A stretch of DNA of 64,000 nt from an uncultured Bacteroidota bacterium (GTDB lineage: Bacteria; Bacteroidota; Bacteroidia; Chitinophagales; Chitinophagaceae): positions 1 through 64,000 of the forward strand of contig CALEZD010000011.1 in the NCBI GenBank assembly GCA_937928385.1. Direction: 5' to 3'. This document shows, in pieces, positions 61,293-64,000 of this stretch. Each line of letters begins with the position of its first letter. The stretch's first letter is position 1. The notes beneath the pieces are model-generated. The model had not been told where the DNA came from. It made no database searches and saw only the letters and a list, made by a program, of their open reading frames with translations. The translations under genes were made by a program, and so were the position numbers.

Positions 61293-62000
61293 ATGACGAA
61301 CAATAAAAAGAATAAAAGATATTTATTAGGTTTTCTGATAGCGGTATTCATACCGCTATCTTTTTATTTGATAACGGCTACTACTTCAAAAGGCCTGCTG
61401 CACCTGCCCAAATACTATGTGGCAGATACGGTGATCACAGCCGCAGATGGTACTAAAGACACTGTATGGCACCGGGTAGAAGATGTGGTGCTGACCGACC
61501 AGTTTGGTGACAGTATATCCCTCAATAACGATTATAAGGGTAAAATCCTGCTGGTCAATTTCATATTCACCAATTGCCCTTCGGTATGTCCCAGGCTTAC
61601 GGGTAATATGAAAGATTTACAGGCTGCCTTTAAGAAAGACCCCAAAAGAGATACGGGCATGGATACCCTGATTCAGTTGGTTTCTATAACGGTTGACCCC
61701 GAGCGGGATTCATTCCCCGCTATGCGTGCCTATGCCGATGGCTACCGTATCAATTACAAAAACTGGACTTTCCTTACCGGCCCGCGCGAAGATGTTTACC
61801 AATTCGCCCGCCGGCAGTTGTTTGTCAACATGCAGGAAGGTACAGGTGGGGTGGAAGACCTGATTCACACCCAGAAAATAGTGCTGATAGATACATCGCG
61901 CTACATCAGGGGGTATTACGACGGGCTGGATACCGGCGCGCTGATACAATGTGCCGAGGATGTAGTTTTGCTGACTAAAGAGAAGAAACGTAAAAAATAA
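61293..62000 (+). CDS. SCO1/SenC family copper chaperone
   Basis: 235 residues: an N-terminal helix anchor, then a thioredoxin fold. The copper ligands are C95-P-S-V-C99 (FTNCPSVCPR) and H192, with VSITVDPERDS after the second strand. Delivers copper to the CuA centre of subunit II or reduces it. Same strand as subunit IV, 26 bp apart. Confidence 0.95.
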   Translation: MTNNKKNKRYLLGFLIAVFIPLSFYLITATTSKGLLHLPKYYVADTVITAADGTKDTVWHRVEDVVLTDQFGDSISLNNDYKGKILLVNFIFTNCPSVCPRLTGNMKDLQAAFKKDPKRDTGMDTLIQLVSITVDPERDSFPAMRAYADGYRINYKNWTFLTGPREDVYQFARRQLFVNMQEGTGGVEDLIHTQKIVLIDTSRYIRGYYDGLDTGALIQCAEDVVLLTKEKKRKK

Positions 62001-62007
62001 GTAAACG

Positions 62008-62547
62008 ATGCTCACCCCATTATTTAAAAAGAATGATAAACAGGCCAGGTTACTGATTTTCACGGTTTCATTCGTAGTGTTTGCAGCCGTTGCTGTACTC
62101 TCAAGGGTGAAGCTGGAGGTGGACCTGGGTTTTGATATACATGTATTTGCGCTGGTTAATGCTGTATTAAACTCTGCCGTGTCATTATTGCTGGTATGGG
62201 CGCTCATAGCCGTAAAAGGAAAAAACTACCTGCTGCATAAAAAACTGATGCTCACGGCTATAGCCTTGTCGGTTCTCTTCCTGGTGTCTTATATAGCGCA
62301 CCACCTGCTGGCGGGAGATACAGTGTATGGCGGCGAAGGTTCTATCCGTTATTTCTACTATTTCATACTTATTACACACATTATCCTGGCGGCTATAATA
62401 CTGCCGTTCATCCTGTTTACAGCCTACCGTTCGCTCACCGGCGAGTACGACAAGCATAAGAAACTGGCCCGCTACACCTGGCCGCTCTGGTTGTATGTAA
62501 GCGTCACGGGTGTGCTGGTATACCTCATGATATCACCGTATTATTAG
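62008..62547 (+). CDS. DUF420 domain-containing membrane protein
   Basis: 179 residues, five helices. The DUF420 signature includes LVWALIAVKGKNYLLHKKLMLTA, YFYYFILITHIILAAIILPFI and KLARYTWPLWLYVSVTGVLVYLM, with conserved His in helices. Regularly placed after SCO in oxidase clusters; role in oxidase assembly not established. 7 bp after SCO. Confidence 0.93.
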   Translation: MLTPLFKKNDKQARLLIFTVSFVVFAAVAVLSRVKLEVDLGFDIHVFALVNAVLNSAVSLLLVWALIAVKGKNYLLHKKLMLTAIALSVLFLVSYIAHHLLAGDTVYGGEGSIRYFYYFILITHIILAAIILPFILFTAYRSLTGEYDKHKKLARYTWPLWLYVSVTGVLVYLMISPYY

Positions 62548-62569
62548 TATAAATCCTTAAATTTGTATT

Positions 62570-62782
62570 ATGGGCAAGAGATTACTGATAGTGTTGATGC
62601 TGACTTGTACCGCACCTGCGGTATACGCGCAGGGCTGCTCATTGTGTACCAAAACAGCAGGCGAACTGGATGATAAAAGTGCAAAAGGCCTTAACTCGGG
62701 CATACTTTACCTTGCTGCATTACCCCTTACTATTATGGGCACCATCGGTTTTGTATGGTGGAAGCATAATAAGAAGCCTTAA
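62570..62782 (+). CDS. Small CxxC membrane protein in the oxidase cluster
   Basis: 70 residues: signal-like N-terminus (MGKRLLIVLMLTCTAPAVYAQ), GCSLCTKTAGELDDKSAKGLNSGILYL with a C-x-x-C pair at 23 and 26, then a second helix and a basic tail (WWKHNKKP). If the signal is cleaved, the CxxC would lie just outside the membrane. No named family known to me. Position after DUF420 suggests a copper- or redox-handling role in oxidase assembly. Confidence 0.75.
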   Translation: MGKRLLIVLMLTCTAPAVYAQGCSLCTKTAGELDDKSAKGLNSGILYLAALPLTIMGTIGFVWWKHNKKP

Positions 62783-62806
62783 GATTAATCTGCTAAATAA
62801 ATAATC

Positions 62807-63535
62807 ATGAAGAATATACTGGTACATGCGGCTGCATTTTGTACCCTGCTCGCCATTGCATCTGTATGCACATCCTGCAAAGAAGAAGTAATGCGTGGCA
62901 AAGGGAATATCACCACCGAAGGGCGCACCCTGCAGCAGTTTGACAAAGTAATAATAGATGTTGCTGCCGATGCTACAATTGAAGTGGGCAAGCCATACGC
63001 TGTGGAAGTGAAAGCCCAGGGCAACCTGATGGAGCATATTAAAACAGAGGTTACAGGTAATACACTGCACATTTACAACGATGGTATCATCTTCAACAGC
63101 TCTGATATAGACATCATAGTACAGGTACCTTCCATTACAGCGCTGGAACTGAAAGGTGCCGCTGATGTACATACCACAGGCGATATCAAGGGGGCCGATT
63201 TTAAATTGGAAGTGCTGGGCGCGTCTGAGGTGGATATAGATGAACTGCACGTAGACAACCTGGATGTAAAGCTATCCGGTGCGTCTGAATTGCAGATCAA
63301 CAGGGGAACCGTAGGCAAGGCGAAATATAAAGTGACCGGCGCCGGCGAAATAAGGGCGGAAGGCGTTGAAACCAAAGAAGTGGCAGCACGTGTATCAGGT
63401 GCGGGAGAAATGAACCTGTTTGTTACTGAAAAGCTCGATGCTGATATCACCGGCGCGGGCGAGATAAGCTACAAAGGCCATCCGCAGGTTACTTCAGATG
63501 TCACAGGTGCGGGCGAATTGATAGATAAGAACTAA
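62807..63535 (+). CDS. Head GIN (DUF2807) domain lipoprotein
   Basis: 242 residues: lipoprotein signal with a lipobox ending in Cys (VCTSC then KEE), followed by a parallel-beta-helix-like DUF2807 domain. FDKVIIDVAADATIEVGK opens it and repeated G-A-(G/S)-E turns (LSGASEL, VTGAGEI, VSGAGEM, ITGAGEI, VTGAGEL) mark successive coils. Proposed adhesin-like fold; function unknown. Outer-membrane or periplasmic lipoprotein. Confidence 0.9.
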   Translation: MKNILVHAAAFCTLLAIASVCTSCKEEVMRGKGNITTEGRTLQQFDKVIIDVAADATIEVGKPYAVEVKAQGNLMEHIKTEVTGNTLHIYNDGIIFNSSDIDIIVQVPSITALELKGAADVHTTGDIKGADFKLEVLGASEVDIDELHVDNLDVKLSGASELQINRGTVGKAKYKVTGAGEIRAEGVETKEVAARVSGAGEMNLFVTEKLDADITGAGEISYKGHPQVTSDVTGAGELIDKN

Positions 63536-63560
63536 CAGGTATTAGCAATAATATTTCCTT

Positions 63561-63986
63561 ATGGCTGAGAAGAAAGGTAAACTGGCGGAAATAAAAACAA
63601 AGCCAACTACTGCAAGCGTTGAGGATTTTATCAATGCTGTTGCTGATGAACAAAAGCGCAAAGACAGTTTCACGATATTGGAAATGATGCGCAAAGCAAC
63701 AGGTGAAGAACCTGCGATATGGGGTAGTTCCATCATTGGCTTCGGCAATGTCAGGTACAAAAGCCCTAAAACAGGCCGGGAAGTAGACTGGCTGCGCATA
63801 GGTTTCTCGCCCCGCAAAGCCAACATCTCATTATATCTCTCTATGGATATTAAGAAGCACGGCGATGCTCTTGAAAAACTCGGTAAACACAAAACAGGTG
63901 TCGGCTGCCTCTATATCAACAAACTGGAAGATGTAGATATAAAAGTGCTGGAAGGGATGATAAAGACATCATTGAAAGCGAAGTAG
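63561..63986 (+). CDS. DUF1801 domain-containing protein
   Basis: 141 residues, cytoplasmic. ASVEDFINAVADEQKRKDSFTILEMMRKATGEEPAIWGSSIIGFGNVRYKS, then IGFSPRKANISLYL and GVGCLYINKLEDVD, match DUF1801 proteins. Reaction not known. Last gene in the window; 14 bp of non-coding sequence follow. Confidence 0.93.
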   Translation: MAEKKGKLAEIKTKPTTASVEDFINAVADEQKRKDSFTILEMMRKATGEEPAIWGSSIIGFGNVRYKSPKTGREVDWLRIGFSPRKANISLYLSMDIKKHGDALEKLGKHKTGVGCLYINKLEDVDIKVLEGMIKTSLKAK

Positions 63987-64000
63987 ATTTCGCCCGGTTG

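Overview
The window reads as one contiguous stretch of chromosome from a Bacteroidota bacterium, most likely of the Chitinophagaceae or a close relative. This rests on seven proteins ending in type IX secretion (T9SS) C-terminal sorting domains, gldF-gldG, a fused MurF-alanine racemase, a fused CcoN-CcoO, a GLPGLI protein beside an outer-membrane barrel, and promoters carrying the Bacteroidota -7 element TAnnTTTG instead of a sigma70 -10 box. I see no rRNA, tRNA, CRISPR array, insertion sequence, prophage or replication origin.

Layout. 0-3 kb: three-subunit proton-translocating transhydrogenase (pntAA-pntAB-pntB, first gene cut by the window edge). 3-4.5 kb: four tiny membrane proteins on the minus strand, driven by two copies of one promoter/operator module. 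4.6-20.1 kb: secreted and surface proteins, including a 1945-residue Ig-repeat protein and a 1287-residue DUF7948/PKD-type protein, plus a FAD oxidoreductase. 20.1-21.9 kb: Crp/Fnr regulator next to a DUF2892-rhodanese-rhodanese-DUF2892 operon with a palindromic operator. 22-28.8 kb: two-component system facing a GLPGLI/outer-membrane-barrel operon, with 10-bp-phased TTAAC repeats. 28.9-30.8 kb: transglutaminase-fold protein lacking the catalytic Cys.

30.8-40.7 kb: complete cbb3 oxidase locus (Cys/His protein, ccoI, ccoS, ccoNO, ccoQ, ccoP, ccoG, ccoH, SafE-like protein, 4-TM protein). Two Fnr-like boxes sit at exactly the same distance from two -7 elements. 40.7-47.5 kb: minus-strand genes (GT39 transferase, Gld-like small proteins, acyl-CoA dehydrogenase, GNAT with a duplicated tail, lipoprotein, secreted protein). 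47.6-49.6 kb: ECF sigma factor, membrane anti-sigma candidate and a T9SS cargo protein. 49.8-57.3 kb: M23 peptidase, gldF-gldG-DUF4340, murF-alr. 58.5-63.5 kb: haem O synthase, two oxidase subunit III genes, subunit IV, SCO, DUF420, a small CxxC protein, a DUF2807 lipoprotein, then a DUF1801 protein.

How it fits together: the window joins aerobic respiration (transhydrogenase, cbb3, and the accessory half of an aa3/caa3 oxidase cluster) with cell-envelope export and gliding functions. The most interesting non-coding signals are the duplicated promoter module near 3.8/4.4 kb, the phased TTAAC arrays near 21.9 and 25.2 kb, and three Crp/Fnr-type palindromes whose distances to their -7 elements are either identical or differ by two helical turns.
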